A stretch of 22,699 bases of DNA from SIG636 sp045537905 (GCA_045537905.1 JAZSQJ010000072.1:1-22699), one strand, 5' to 3'; counted from the stretch's first letter, positions 5,874-15,064 are shown. A program made the numbers and translations. Notes: generated by a model not told the origin, from the letters alone.

Positions 5874-8201
5874 ATGAAGAAAAAGATAATCACACCGCAA
5901 AAACAGGTGTTAAACCGTACTACGGTAGCGCTGATAGCTATACTTGTGCTGTTTGCGTTGATTGCAGGCAGGCTGGCATACCTGCAGCTTATCGACTATG
6001 AGGAGCTGCGCAACAAGGTGCTTAAGCAGTATTCCTCGGTTTTGACTCTCCCTGCAAGCCGTGGCACGATCTACGACCGCAATATGAAGGTTCTTGCAAT
6101 GAGCGAGACTATAGAGACGGTATTTATCTCACCAAAGGGCATAAAGGATGCCATTAAGCGTCAGGACGAGTCGGAGACCTTGAAGGAAAGCGAAAAGGTA
6201 GATTACACAAACCTTATAGCCGACAACCTTTCCTCCCTGCTTGAGGTGGACAGAAGCTTCGTGCTGGAGCGTATGAAAAAGACAGGCAGCCAGTACGAGG
6301 TAATCAAAAAAGAGGTACCGGAGGAAACCGCCAACAAGGTAAGGAAATTCATAATTGACTACAACCTTTCCAGTATGGTCAACCTGGAGGAGGCAAGCAA
6401 GAGGTACTACCAGTATAACGACCTGGCAAGCCATCTCCTTGGCTTTAACGGAACCGACGGCGGCTTGACGGGGCTTGAAAAGTATTACGATGAGGAACTT
6501 ACAGGCACCGACGGCAGAATAGTAAAGGCAAAAAATGCGGGCGGCTACGATATGCCCTACAAGTATGAGACCTACGTAGAGGCACAAAACGGCTCCAACC
6601 TTGTAACCACTATAGACGTAAACATCCAGAGTATAATAGAGAAATACCTGGAAAAGGTTTACAACGACCAGCAGGCAAAAAACCGTGTTGCGGCGGCTAT
6701 GATGGACGTTGACACGGGTGAGATTTTAGGCTCGGCAGTATACCCCGACTTTAATCTCAACGACCCCTACACTCTTACGGGTGAGTACCTTGCGGAGTAC
6801 GAGGCTTTTGTGGAAGCGGGTGTTATAACCAAAACCGACAAGGAAACGGGGGAGGAGTATGAGACTCCTATAACGGAGGAGGATAAACAGGCTAAAAAGA
6901 CCAACCTCCTTAACAAGCTGTGGAACAACAAGGTAGTAAGCGAGATATACGAGCCCGGCTCTACCTTCAAGATAGTTACCACCGCTATGGCGATGGAGGA
7001 GGGCATTTCGGGACTGGGTGACAGCTTTACCTGCAACGGACAAATAACCGTAGACGGCGTAACCATCCACTGCCATAAGGCAGGTGGCCACGGTGCCCAA
7101 ACCTTTGCAGAAACCCTTCAAAACTCTTGTAACCCTGCCTTCGTATCCCTTGGACTGCGTGTAGGCAAGGACTCCTTTATGCGTTACTTTGAGGAGTTTG
7201 GCTACCTCGACCTTACAGGCTGTGATATGCTGGGCGAAAGCAGCACCTACTACTACGGCACCAACCAGACCCAGTTTGGCAGGGTAGAGCTTGCAACCTA
7301 TTCCTTCGGCCAGTCTTTCAAAACCAGTATACTCCAACAGCTTCGTGCAACCTGCGTGGTTGCCAACGGCGGCCATCTTGTAACCCCTCACCTGGCAAAA
7401 TATCTTACCGATGACGAGGGTAATATCACCTACACCTACGAGTACGACACAAACCGTCAGGTTATCAGTGCTGAGGTATCAAAAACTATAGTTGACGTGC
7501 TTTACGGCGGCATAAACACGGGCTCCACCAAAAACGCCGCAGTAGAGGGCTACTCCATAGCGGCAAAAACGGGCACCTCTCAGAAGCTTGATATAAGAGA
7601 CAAGGACGTATACGTAAGCTCCTGCGTTGCCTTCGCCCCTGCGGAGGATCCCCAGGTAGCTATTATAGTGGTTGTTGACGAGCCTTCCGTACACGATTTT
7701 TACGGCGGTCTGGTTGCGGCACCCGTTGTGTCCAGCATCCTTTCCGAGGTTCTGCCCTATCTGGAAATCCCCAGAAACGGCGAGGTAGAGCATAAGACCA
7801 TCACCGTAACCAAGATGATAGACAAAACCGTTGACGAGGCTAAGAAGGCAGTAGAGGCTCTTGGTCTGGAATACCGTGTAGTAGGCAACGGCAACGTAGT
7901 CGTTGACCAGATGCCCCATTCAGGCACAAGCCTTACCGAGGGCGGTACGGTAATCCTTTACACCGAGTACGAAAACGAGCATAAGACCGTGGTGGTGCCC
8001 AACCTTAAGGGCTACCGTGCCCAGGACGCTTTGGTAATACTCCGTAACAAGGGGCTTAACGTCCGTGTAACGGGTGCATACAGCTCCAGCATAACGGGTA
8101 CTCCTATGGTGGCGCTGCAGGATATAGCAGGCGGTACCGAGGTACCCGAGGGTACCGTTATTACCGTTGAGTTCCGCTACAGTGAGAACGTTTACGGTTA
8201 A
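5874..8201 (+). CDS. spoVD: Class B penicillin-binding protein with two PASTA domains (SpoVD/FtsI type)
   Basis: A 775-aa monofunctional transpeptidase that cross-links septal peptidoglycan. Order: short cytoplasmic tail, membrane anchor (about 17-38), PBP dimerisation domain with RGTIYDRN (63-70), and a transpeptidase domain with the three active-site motifs STFK (363-366, acylated Ser363), SCN (418-420) and KTGT (565-568). Two C-terminal PASTA domains follow (about 641-698 and 704-768). Length and PASTA content match SpoVD or PBP2x rather than Gram-negative FtsI. As the only class B PBP in this cluster, beside ftsL and ftsW, it is most likely the vegetative divisome enzyme paired with FtsW; a sporulation role cannot be excluded. 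It starts at ATG 5874 with GAGG upstream. Confidence 0.93.
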   Translation: MKKKIITPQKQVLNRTTVALIAILVLFALIAGRLAYLQLIDYEELRNKVLKQYSSVLTLPASRGTIYDRNMKVLAMSETIETVFISPKGIKDAIKRQDESETLKESEKVDYTNLIADNLSSLLEVDRSFVLERMKKTGSQYEVIKKEVPEETANKVRKFIIDYNLSSMVNLEEASKRYYQYNDLASHLLGFNGTDGGLTGLEKYYDEELTGTDGRIVKAKNAGGYDMPYKYETYVEAQNGSNLVTTIDVNIQSIIEKYLEKVYNDQQAKNRVAAAMMDVDTGEILGSAVYPDFNLNDPYTLTGEYLAEYEAFVEAGVITKTDKETGEEYETPITEEDKQAKKTNLLNKLWNNKVVSEIYEPGSTFKIVTTAMAMEEGISGLGDSFTCNGQITVDGVTIHCHKAGGHGAQTFAETLQNSCNPAFVSLGLRVGKDSFMRYFEEFGYLDLTGCDMLGESSTYYYGTNQTQFGRVELATYSFGQSFKTSILQQLRATCVVANGGHLVTPHLAKYLTDDEGNITYTYEYDTNRQVISAEVSKTIVDVLYGGINTGSTKNAAVEGYSIAAKTGTSQKLDIRDKDVYVSSCVAFAPAEDPQVAIIVVVDEPSVHDFYGGLVAAPVVSSILSEVLPYLEIPRNGEVEHKTITVTKMIDKTVDEAKKAVEALGLEYRVVGNGNVVVDQMPHSGTSLTEGGTVILYTEYENEHKTVVVPNLKGYRAQDALVILRNKGLNVRVTGAYSSSITGTPMVALQDIAGGTEVPEGTVITVEFRYSENVYG

Positions 8202-8225
8202 TACTTTATTGAAAAGAGACGAATT

Positions 8226-9584
8226 ATGAGATACACTTTAAGGGAGCTGGCAGAGCTCTGCGGCGGCACTCTTTGCGAGGGAAGCCGGGGGGACCGTGTT
8301 TTTACTGCAGTAGACTCCGACAGCCGTGCCATAAAGGACTCCGCTACCTTGTTTGCGGCATTCAAGGGCGACAACTTTGACGGTCACCGTTTTGCGGCAG
8401 AGCTATGCAAGGAGGGCGGTGCCATTATCGACGACCCTGCCTACGCCTGTCCCAACGCCATATTGGTAGACAGTGTAAAAAAAGCCCTGTACAAGGCGGC
8501 GGTACGGCACCGCAGCGAAAAGCTGGCAGGCTTGAAGGTGTTGGCAATAACGGGCAGTGTGGGCAAAACCACCACCAAAAATATGGCGGCACTGGTAATG
8601 GGTGCCCGCTACAAGCTGTATAAAAGCGCAGGCAACCGCAACAGCCTTACGGGTCTTCCTATGGAGATACTTAACGTCCCCGAGGACGCAGAGTGGGCGG
8701 TGCTTGAAGCGGGTATGAGCGACCCGGGTGAGATATCTCAAATATCCAAACTTATTAAACCCAACGGTGCCATTATCACCAACATAGGCCACTCCCATAT
8801 CCTTGCCTTTGGCAGCAGGGAAGGCATATGTAAGGAAAAGCTGGATATAAGGGCAGGTATGGAAAGGGCAGTACTCACTATGCCTGATGAGGAGCTGCTG
8901 ATAAATGCCGTGGGCGGTGACCCTGACAGCGTGTTCTGCTCCGTAAAGGACGGTAAGCAAACCGCCTTTGCAAAGGACATAAGGGTGGAGGGCGAATTTA
9001 CGTATTTTACCGCTTGCTATAAGGGTAAGGAAACACAAATAAAGCTTCCTGCCTTGGGACTGCACAACGTACAAAACGCACTGCTTTGCTTTGTAAGCGG
9101 TGTAAGGCTTGGCGTAGACGAAAAGGACGCCGCTACAGCCCTGGAGCAGTTTAAGGTAGAGGGCTTCCGTCAGAACATACGCCGCACCGCAGGCGTTACC
9201 GTGATAGCCGATTGCTACAACGCCTCTCCCGAGTCTATGGCGGCGGCACTGTCCGTCCTTAAGGGCGGTACGGGTAAGCGTATAGCGGTGCTGGGCGATA
9301 TGCTGGAGCTGGGTTCCCACGCAGAAAAGCTTCATCGCATAGTAGGTAAGGCGGCGGCAAGCAGTGCAGACCTCCTTATATGTGTAGGGGAGGATGCGGT
9401 ATACATAGCGGACGAGGCATTAAAAAACGGCTTGCCCAAGGAAAACCTGCTTATATATAGCAGTAAGGATTACGAAAAAGCGGCAGAGACCCTTAAGCAG
9501 ATGGTAAAAGAGGGCGACACTGTTCTTTTCAAGGCAAGCAACCGTACAAATATACGAAAAGTATTGGAGTTGAGTGGTATATGA
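8226..9584 (+). CDS. murF: UDP-N-acetylmuramoyl-tripeptide--D-alanyl-D-alanine ligase MurF
   Basis: A 452-aa cytoplasmic Mur ligase that adds D-Ala-D-Ala to UDP-MurNAc-tripeptide using ATP, the last cytoplasmic step in making the pentapeptide precursor. The ATP loop ITGSVGKTTTKN lies at about 108-119 (Lys114); the central domain shows NIGHSHI and the C-terminal domain DCYNASPESM, which identify MurF rather than MurE. Length is normal. The stop overlaps the mraY start as ATGA (9581-9584), so the two are coupled. In many Firmicutes murE lies just upstream; here murF follows the PBP gene directly. Confidence 0.96.
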   Translation: MRYTLRELAELCGGTLCEGSRGDRVFTAVDSDSRAIKDSATLFAAFKGDNFDGHRFAAELCKEGGAIIDDPAYACPNAILVDSVKKALYKAAVRHRSEKLAGLKVLAITGSVGKTTTKNMAALVMGARYKLYKSAGNRNSLTGLPMEILNVPEDAEWAVLEAGMSDPGEISQISKLIKPNGAIITNIGHSHILAFGSREGICKEKLDIRAGMERAVLTMPDEELLINAVGGDPDSVFCSVKDGKQTAFAKDIRVEGEFTYFTACYKGKETQIKLPALGLHNVQNALLCFVSGVRLGVDEKDAATALEQFKVEGFRQNIRRTAGVTVIADCYNASPESMAAALSVLKGGTGKRIAVLGDMLELGSHAEKLHRIVGKAAASSADLLICVGEDAVYIADEALKNGLPKENLLIYSSKDYEKAAETLKQMVKEGDTVLFKASNRTNIRKVLELSGI

Positions 9585-10600
9585 AAACAAGCGTACTCCT
9601 TGCATTGGTAGTTTCCTTTGCAGTAAGCTTTGTTTTATATAAAATATTCATCCCTGTTTTGCGGAAGGTAAAGCTGGGGCAAAAGATTTTGGAAATAGGC
9701 CCAAGCTGGCACAAGTGCAAGGAGGGCACCCCCACTATGGGCGGTCTGTTCTTCATAATAGGCACGGCGGCGGCAACCCTTATCTGCGGCTTTAATTTTA
9801 TTGCAGACCCCGCCCTTATAAGAAACGTTCACGGCGAAATGGTAAAGGATTACCGTTTGCTTATCCATCTGTCCTTTGCCCTCGTTACGGGTGCGGTAGG
9901 CTTTATAGACGACTATGTAAAGCTGTTCAAAAAGCAAAACAAGGGTCTTTCTGCCGCCCAGAAGATGGCGCTTCTTATAATCCCCTCCCTTGGCTATACG
10001 TATTTAATGACCCATTTCGGCTACGTAGATACTATGGTCAACCTGCCCTTTGTCAGAGGACAGGTAGAGTTGGGCATATTCTACTACGTTTTTGCCGTAC
10101 TGCTTATAGTTTATATGATAAACTGCGCCAACCTTACCGACGGTATCGACGGTCTGGCAGGCAGCATTGCCTGTATAATAATGACCATGTTCTTTATCTT
10201 CTCCTCCTTCTTCGGTAAAGAGGATATGAGCGTGTTTGCGGCGGCAGTTATCGGCGGTCTGCTGGCTTTCTTAATGTTCAACTTCCATCCTGCCCGTATA
10301 TTTATGGGTGACACAGGCTCCCTTTACCTTGGCTGTGTAACGGTGCTTATGGCGTTCTGGACAAACGCCTCGGTGCTTATCGTGCTTATAGGTCTTGTGT
10401 ATTTCCTGGAGGGCGTTTCCGTAATGTTGCAGGTGTTCTGGTTCAAGCGTACGAAAAAGCGTCTGTTCAAAATGGCACCCATCCACCACCACTTTGAAAA
10501 ATGCGGCTGGTCGGAGTGGAAGATAGTTTCCGTATTCTGTGCCCTGACCGTTGTCTGCTGTGTAGCGGCGTATCTGTTGCTGGCACTGTACGTAAACTAA
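9581..10600 (+). CDS. mraY: Phospho-N-acetylmuramoyl-pentapeptide transferase MraY
   Basis: A 339-aa polytopic membrane enzyme that transfers phospho-MurNAc-pentapeptide to undecaprenyl phosphate, forming lipid I at the inner face of the membrane. Signatures are KEGTPTMGG near 48-55, the aspartate pair in IDDYVK (Asp110-Asp111), NLTDGIDGLA (184-193), FMGDTGS (241-247) and the IHHHFE histidine motif (302-304). About ten hydrophobic segments and normal length support a complete gene. It overlaps murF by 4 nt and is followed 34 nt later by ftsW; the murD gene usually found between them is not here. Confidence 0.97.
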   Translation: MKTSVLLALVVSFAVSFVLYKIFIPVLRKVKLGQKILEIGPSWHKCKEGTPTMGGLFFIIGTAAATLICGFNFIADPALIRNVHGEMVKDYRLLIHLSFALVTGAVGFIDDYVKLFKKQNKGLSAAQKMALLIIPSLGYTYLMTHFGYVDTMVNLPFVRGQVELGIFYYVFAVLLIVYMINCANLTDGIDGLAGSIACIIMTMFFIFSSFFGKEDMSVFAAAVIGGLLAFLMFNFHPARIFMGDTGSLYLGCVTVLMAFWTNASVLIVLIGLVYFLEGVSVMLQVFWFKRTKKRLFKMAPIHHHFEKCGWSEWKIVSVFCALTVVCCVAAYLLLALYVN

Positions 10601-10634
10601 AAAATATCAGGTCGCTGCAGGAGGGCGAAGATAT

Positions 10635-11879
10635 ATGACGGAAAACACAAATAAAACACGCCCTTCCTCTACGAGGGTAACGAAAAACGAGGGGGCAGTA
10701 GAGCCTGTAAAGCAGGGCGCCTCCCTTCAAAAGAAAACTAAAATATCACCCCGTATCAAAAAAATAACCCGTATCAAGGGACAGGTAGACCGTCCCTTCC
10801 TCATACTGGTAATAATCCTTGTTTGTATCGGCTCCATAATGGTGTTCAGCACCAGCTACCCTTACGCCGAGGGCAGAGGAGAGCCTGCCTTCAAGTACGC
10901 AAGAAGACAGATAATGTACGTACTGTTAGGCTTTGGCGCAATGATGGCGGTATCCTACTTTGGTGACTACCGTTGGCTTAAGCGTGTTACGCTGGCGGCA
11001 TTTCTCGGTGCCTTGGCGATAAACGTTGCAACGGCAATCCCGGGTATAGGATTGGCTCGTAACGGTGCCCGCCGTTGGCTTAACATCGGTATCGACTTCC
11101 AGCCCTCCGAGGTGCTGAAATTTGCCCTTATACTTATGTGCGCAAAGCAAGCCAGCGACTCCAAGGGCGAGCTTAATAATTTCCGCAAGGGCATCCTGCC
11201 CTTCCTTATAATACTGGTTATGGGCGCAGTACCCGTTATACTGCAAAGGCACCTTTCCTGTACCATTATTATAACGGGCATAGCCTTTTCGATGATGTGG
11301 ATGGGCGGCTCTCCGATTATGTGGCTGCTTGGCTCCGTAGGTGTAGGCGGACTTTCTATTATCGCCGTTCTTAACAGCGAAAAAATGACCCACTCCATAG
11401 CGCGACTCAGGGTGTGGAAAAACCCCTTCGACTTCCTTTCGGGGGGCGGCTGGCAGCCTGCCCAATCCCTGTATGCAATCTCAGCAGGCGGCTTCTGGGG
11501 TCTGGGTCTGGGGCAAAGCAACCAAAAGCACGGCTATCTGCCGGAGCCTCATAACGACTATATCTTCTCCATCCTCTGTGAGGAGCTTGGATATTTCGGC
11601 GCAATTGTGGTAATAGCCCTGTTCGTCGCCCTGGTATGGCGTGGTATGTATATAGCAAAACGGGCACTCAGTATGTATTCCGCCCTTATAGTTTCGGGCA
11701 TTATGTGCTCCTTAGCAATCCACGTTTTGCTCAACATCGCCGTTGTTACCAACACCCTCCCCAGCACGGGCATAGGCCTGCCCTTCTTCAGCTACGGTGG
11801 CACCTCCTTGCTGATTTGGCTGGCAGAAATGGGCGTTGTACTGTCCGTATCCCGTTACTCATACCTTAAAAAGGAGTAA
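10635..11879 (+). CDS. ftsW: SEDS peptidoglycan glycosyltransferase FtsW
   Basis: A 414-aa SEDS-family membrane protein that polymerises glycan strands from lipid II at the septum. A basic, likely disordered cytoplasmic N-terminus of about 52 residues precedes roughly ten membrane segments. Recognisable motifs are NGARRWL (about 143-149), PSEVLK (157-162), the large extracellular loop with GGGWQPAQSLYAI, and YLPEPHNDYIFS carrying the catalytic aspartate (Asp308). The C-terminal GLPFFSYGGTSL is characteristic. It partners with the upstream PASTA PBP. The start ATG 10635 has a strong AGGAGG site. The murG ribosome binding site overlaps its last codons. Confidence 0.95.
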   Translation: MTENTNKTRPSSTRVTKNEGAVEPVKQGASLQKKTKISPRIKKITRIKGQVDRPFLILVIILVCIGSIMVFSTSYPYAEGRGEPAFKYARRQIMYVLLGFGAMMAVSYFGDYRWLKRVTLAAFLGALAINVATAIPGIGLARNGARRWLNIGIDFQPSEVLKFALILMCAKQASDSKGELNNFRKGILPFLIILVMGAVPVILQRHLSCTIIITGIAFSMMWMGGSPIMWLLGSVGVGGLSIIAVLNSEKMTHSIARLRVWKNPFDFLSGGGWQPAQSLYAISAGGFWGLGLGQSNQKHGYLPEPHNDYIFSILCEELGYFGAIVVIALFVALVWRGMYIAKRALSMYSALIVSGIMCSLAIHVLLNIAVVTNTLPSTGIGLPFFSYGGTSLLIWLAEMGVVLSVSRYSYLKKE

Positions 11880-11882
11880 TTT

Positions 11883-12995
11883 ATGAAAATACTGTTTTCC
11901 TGCGGCGGCACAGGGGGGCACATCAACCCTGCCATCGCCATAGCAGATACTATAAAGCAAAAGCATCCGGATACGGAGGTACTGTTCGTAGGTGCCGAAA
12001 AGGGTATGGAGGGCACCCTGGTTCCAAAATCCGGCTACGATATAAAGTTTGTAAAGGTCAGAGGATTTAAGCGTAAGCTGTCCCTTTCCAATATAGATGC
12101 GGCTATAAAGGCGGTAACCTCCGTTATGGCGGCAAAAAAGATAATAAAAAAATTTGCACCCGACGTGGTTGTAGGCACGGGCGGCTACGCAAGCTGGGCG
12201 GCGGTTAAGGCGGCGGCAAAGCTGGGCATCCCCACCGTCATCCACGAGCAAAACGCCTACCCGGGCGTGACCACAAGGCGTCTGTCCCGCTATGCAAACA
12301 GGGTATGCATCAGCTTTGAGGACAGCAAAAAGCATTTTGACGCAAGCGTTCTCCCCAAAATCATCCTTACAGGCAACCCGGTTAAACCGGAGATTAATAC
12401 TACAAGCCGTGAGCAGTCACGAAAAGAGCTGGGACTGGGGGATGAGGTATACGTCCTCTCCTTCGGCGGCAGTCTTGGTGCGGAAAAAGTTAACGAGTAT
12501 ATGTTTGAGGTTCTTGACAGCTTTGTAAAGAACAACCCCGCAGTCCGTGCTATCCATGCCACGGGTAAGGGCGGTAAGGAAAAGTACGGTGCCATTGCAA
12601 AGGAAAAGGGTCTGGATAAGGCAAGCAACGTGGAGATAAAGGACTATATCTACGATATGCACCGTCAGTTAGCGGCGGCAGATATAGTAATATGCCGTGC
12701 AGGTGCCATTACAATAGCAGAAAACTGCTGTATGGGCAAAGCAAGCATCCTTATCCCATCCCCCAACGTTACCGACAACCACCAGTACAAAAACGCAAAG
12801 TTACTTGCAGACGCAGGTGCGGCGCTGCTGCTTAAGGAGTCCGAGACTGACGGCAAGGTGCTTACCGACGCCGTAAGTACACTGGTATCCGACAAGGCAA
12901 AGAGGGAAGAGATGTCACAGGCGGCAAAGGCTATGGCAAAGGCTTCTGCGGCAGAGAACATAGCAGATATAGTTTTGAAGGAAATAAAAAAGTAA
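11883..12995 (+). CDS. murG: UDP-GlcNAc--lipid I N-acetylglucosaminyltransferase MurG
   Basis: A 370-aa GT-B glycosyltransferase acting at the cytoplasmic face of the membrane, converting lipid I to lipid II. The N-terminal GGTGGH loop (8-13) and HEQNAYPG recognise the acceptor; the C-terminal half has FGGSLGAEKVNE and CRAGAITIAE for UDP-GlcNAc, and the family-typical NVTDNHQYKNA. Length is normal. It starts 3 nt after the ftsW stop, with AAGGAG placed inside the ftsW end, and is followed 12 nt later by ftsQ. murC and murB, often nearby, are absent. Confidence 0.96.
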   Translation: MKILFSCGGTGGHINPAIAIADTIKQKHPDTEVLFVGAEKGMEGTLVPKSGYDIKFVKVRGFKRKLSLSNIDAAIKAVTSVMAAKKIIKKFAPDVVVGTGGYASWAAVKAAAKLGIPTVIHEQNAYPGVTTRRLSRYANRVCISFEDSKKHFDASVLPKIILTGNPVKPEINTTSREQSRKELGLGDEVYVLSFGGSLGAEKVNEYMFEVLDSFVKNNPAVRAIHATGKGGKEKYGAIAKEKGLDKASNVEIKDYIYDMHRQLAAADIVICRAGAITIAENCCMGKASILIPSPNVTDNHQYKNAKLLADAGAALLLKESETDGKVLTDAVSTLVSDKAKREEMSQAAKAMAKASAAENIADIVLKEIKK

Positions 12996-13007
12996 AGGAG
13001 AAAAGAT

Positions 13008-13823
13008 ATGCAGCAAGAACACGCGTATCACATAAAACGCAGACCTGTTGACATAGACCGCATAAGGCAGGAACAGCAGGCAAAGGCAATGCGTCGTACG
13101 GTGTTTTATATAGGCTTGTTCCTTGTGCTTACGGTGCTGTGTATTGCTGTATGCTTTCTTGTTTTCTTCAAGCTTGAAACGGTGGTAATCGAAGGCTCCA
13201 GCCGTTACGGTGACGAGGAGATTCTGGCGGCGTTCGGTATAGAGGCGGGCGAAAACCTGTATTCCTTTGATGCCGGAGAGCTGGAGACTGAGCTGGTGAA
13301 GGCGTTGCCCTATCTTAGTAAGGTGGAAATAGAGCGAGACCTGCCCTCCACCGTGGTGATCCATGTAAGCGAAAAAAAGCCTGATATGTTTGTGGAGATA
13401 GAGGGGGACCGCTATCTGCTTACGGACAATATGCAGATACTGGAGTACACCTCCGACCCTGCAAAGCTTTACGGGCTGTTAAGGCTTGATATGGAGCCTG
13501 AGACCGTTGCACGCTGTATAGTGGGCGAAAAGCTGCTGTTTTCCGATATCCGCACGGGCGATATTATCAGCGAGGCATACGCAGACATAGCCCGGGCAGG
13601 TGTAAGCAACCGCATCGACTACATAGACGCAAACAACCGCTTTGGAATCTATATCGGTATAGACGGAAAGTACGATATATATATGGGCGACATCGAAGAA
13701 TTTGATACAAAGCTTGCCTTTGCCATAGGCATTTTGGAAAAGCTGGGCTCCGTGGCAGGTGACAAGGAGCAGGGAACAATCGACGTCTCCGAGATAAACA
13801 AAGGTGTGTTTATTCCGAAATAA
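13008..13823 (+). CDS. ftsQ: Cell division protein FtsQ/DivIB
   Basis: A 271-aa bitopic protein: a charged cytoplasmic N-terminus (about 30 residues), one membrane segment (about 31-54), a POTRA domain beginning LETVVIEGSSRYGDEEIL (about 56-122, with the RDLPSTVVIHVSEKKP strand-turn typical of the family), and a beta domain of about 130 residues. It scaffolds FtsL and DivIC/FtsB and links them to the septal synthases at the outer face of the membrane. The start ATG 13008 has AAAGGAG 7 nt upstream. It closes the contiguous peptidoglycan-synthesis part of the cluster; ftsZ follows after a 134-nt gap with its own promoter. Confidence 0.92.
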   Translation: MQQEHAYHIKRRPVDIDRIRQEQQAKAMRRTVFYIGLFLVLTVLCIAVCFLVFFKLETVVIEGSSRYGDEEILAAFGIEAGENLYSFDAGELETELVKALPYLSKVEIERDLPSTVVIHVSEKKPDMFVEIEGDRYLLTDNMQILEYTSDPAKLYGLLRLDMEPETVARCIVGEKLLFSDIRTGDIISEAYADIARAGVSNRIDYIDANNRFGIYIGIDGKYDIYMGDIEEFDTKLAFAIGILEKLGSVAGDKEQGTIDVSEINKGVFIPK

Positions 13824-13850
13824 CCGTAAAAAATGCAAAAAAGCATCTCT

Positions 13851-13906
13851 AAGTGCTAAAAAATATTGAAAAAGCACTTGAAATTTAGAAAAAATAATAT
13901 TATAAT
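13851..13906 (+). promoter_or_regulatory. ftsZ promoter with an inverted repeat over the -35 box
   Basis: TTGAAA (13878-13883), 17-nt spacer, TATAAT (13901-13906). The inverted repeat AAGTGCT (13851-13857) / AGCACTT (13873-13879) lies upstream, and its right arm overlaps the first two bases of the -35 box, a plausible operator position. This promoter would let ftsZ be expressed above the level of the upstream operon. Confidence 0.82.
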
Positions 13907-13957
13907 ACATAAGAAGTATAATAGAAAAATCTATACGTACGCTTGGGAGGTACAAAA

Positions 13958-15052
13958 ATGGCAAAAGATTTAGGCGCGCCCGTTGTAAAAATAAAGGTAA
14001 TCGGCGTTGGCGGCGGTGGCGGTAACGCAGTTAACCGTATGATCAGCGTTGGTTGTAAGGATATTGAGTTTATTAATCTTAATACAGATATTTCCGCTCT
14101 TGAGCGTTCCGCTACCCCTAACATCATCACTATAGGTGAGAGGATTACTAAGGGCCGCGGCGCAGGTGCAAACCCTGACCTTGGTGAAAAGGCAGCAGAG
14201 GAAACCTTGGAGCAGATTACTGACGCTATCAAGGATGCTGATATGGTATTCGTTACCGCAGGTATGGGTGGCGGTACGGGTACGGGTGCGGCTCCCGTTG
14301 TTGCTAAGGCGGCAAAGCAGCTTGGCATACTTACCGTTGCAGTTGTTACCAAGCCTTTCGCATTTGAAGGTGCTAAGAGAATGGCTCAGGCTGAGGCAGG
14401 TATCGAAAAGCTTAAGGAAAACGTTGACTCTCTCATAGTTATCCCTAACGAGAGACTTAAGCTCCTCACTGATAAGAAAATTACTTTCCTCAACGCTTTC
14501 CAGGAAGCGGACGAGGTTCTTAGAAAAGGCGTTCAGAGTATATCTGACCTTATCACTATGGACGGTCTTATTAACCTTGACTTTGCAGACGTTAGCACGG
14601 TAATGAGCAATGCGGGTCTGGCGCATATGGGCGTAGGCCACGCAAAGGGCAAGGAAAAGGCAGAGCAGGCAGCAAAGATGGCTATGTCCAGTCCTCTGCT
14701 TGAGACTAATATCAGCGGCGCTAAGGGTATCGTTGTTAACATCACCGCTTCTCTCGACATCGCTCTTGACGAGGTAAACGATGCAGTAGCTATGATTACC
14801 AACGAGGCGCATCCTGATGCTAACATTATCTTCGGTGCGGCGTTTGACCAGAGCCTTGAGGATGAAATGATTGTTACCCTTGTTGCTACAGGCTTTGACT
14901 GTGAAAAACGTGGTGAGTACCGTAGCAAGCAGATGCCTAAGGTAGATGCTGAGCCCAAGGCTGAAAAGGAAGAGACTGAAGGCGACGATCTTGACAGCAT
15001 CATCAGCTTGCTCAACAACAACCGCAAGAAGGATAACGCAGACAAGTATTAA
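13958..15052 (+). CDS. ftsZ: Cell division protein FtsZ
   Basis: A 364-aa tubulin-like GTPase that polymerises into the division ring. Nucleotide-binding features include IGVGGGGGNAVNRM near the N-terminus, the tubulin signature GMGGGTGTGAAP (102-113) and the T7 loop NLDFADV (206-212). The core ends near residue 320, followed by a short acidic Glu-rich linker. The C-terminus reads DDLDSIISLLNNNRKK and lacks the proline of the usual conserved peptide (LDIPxFLR type). ATG 13958 is chosen because GGGAGG lies 7 nt upstream; an in-frame TTG at 13943 overlaps that site. Codon choice is richer in GCT, GTT and CTT than in neighbouring genes, consistent with high expression. No ftsA lies upstream. Confidence 0.98.
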   Translation: MAKDLGAPVVKIKVIGVGGGGGNAVNRMISVGCKDIEFINLNTDISALERSATPNIITIGERITKGRGAGANPDLGEKAAEETLEQITDAIKDADMVFVTAGMGGGTGTGAAPVVAKAAKQLGILTVAVVTKPFAFEGAKRMAQAEAGIEKLKENVDSLIVIPNERLKLLTDKKITFLNAFQEADEVLRKGVQSISDLITMDGLINLDFADVSTVMSNAGLAHMGVGHAKGKEKAEQAAKMAMSSPLLETNISGAKGIVVNITASLDIALDEVNDAVAMITNEAHPDANIIFGAAFDQSLEDEMIVTLVATGFDCEKRGEYRSKQMPKVDAEPKAEKEETEGDDLDSIISLLNNNRKKDNADKY

Positions 15053-15064
15053 ACCAAAAAAGCT

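Noticed and set aside
13008..13823. Reading the gene after murG as murB or murC
   Set aside because: The protein has a single N-terminal membrane segment and a POTRA domain, with no FAD-binding or Mur-ligase ATP loop; it is FtsQ/DivIB.
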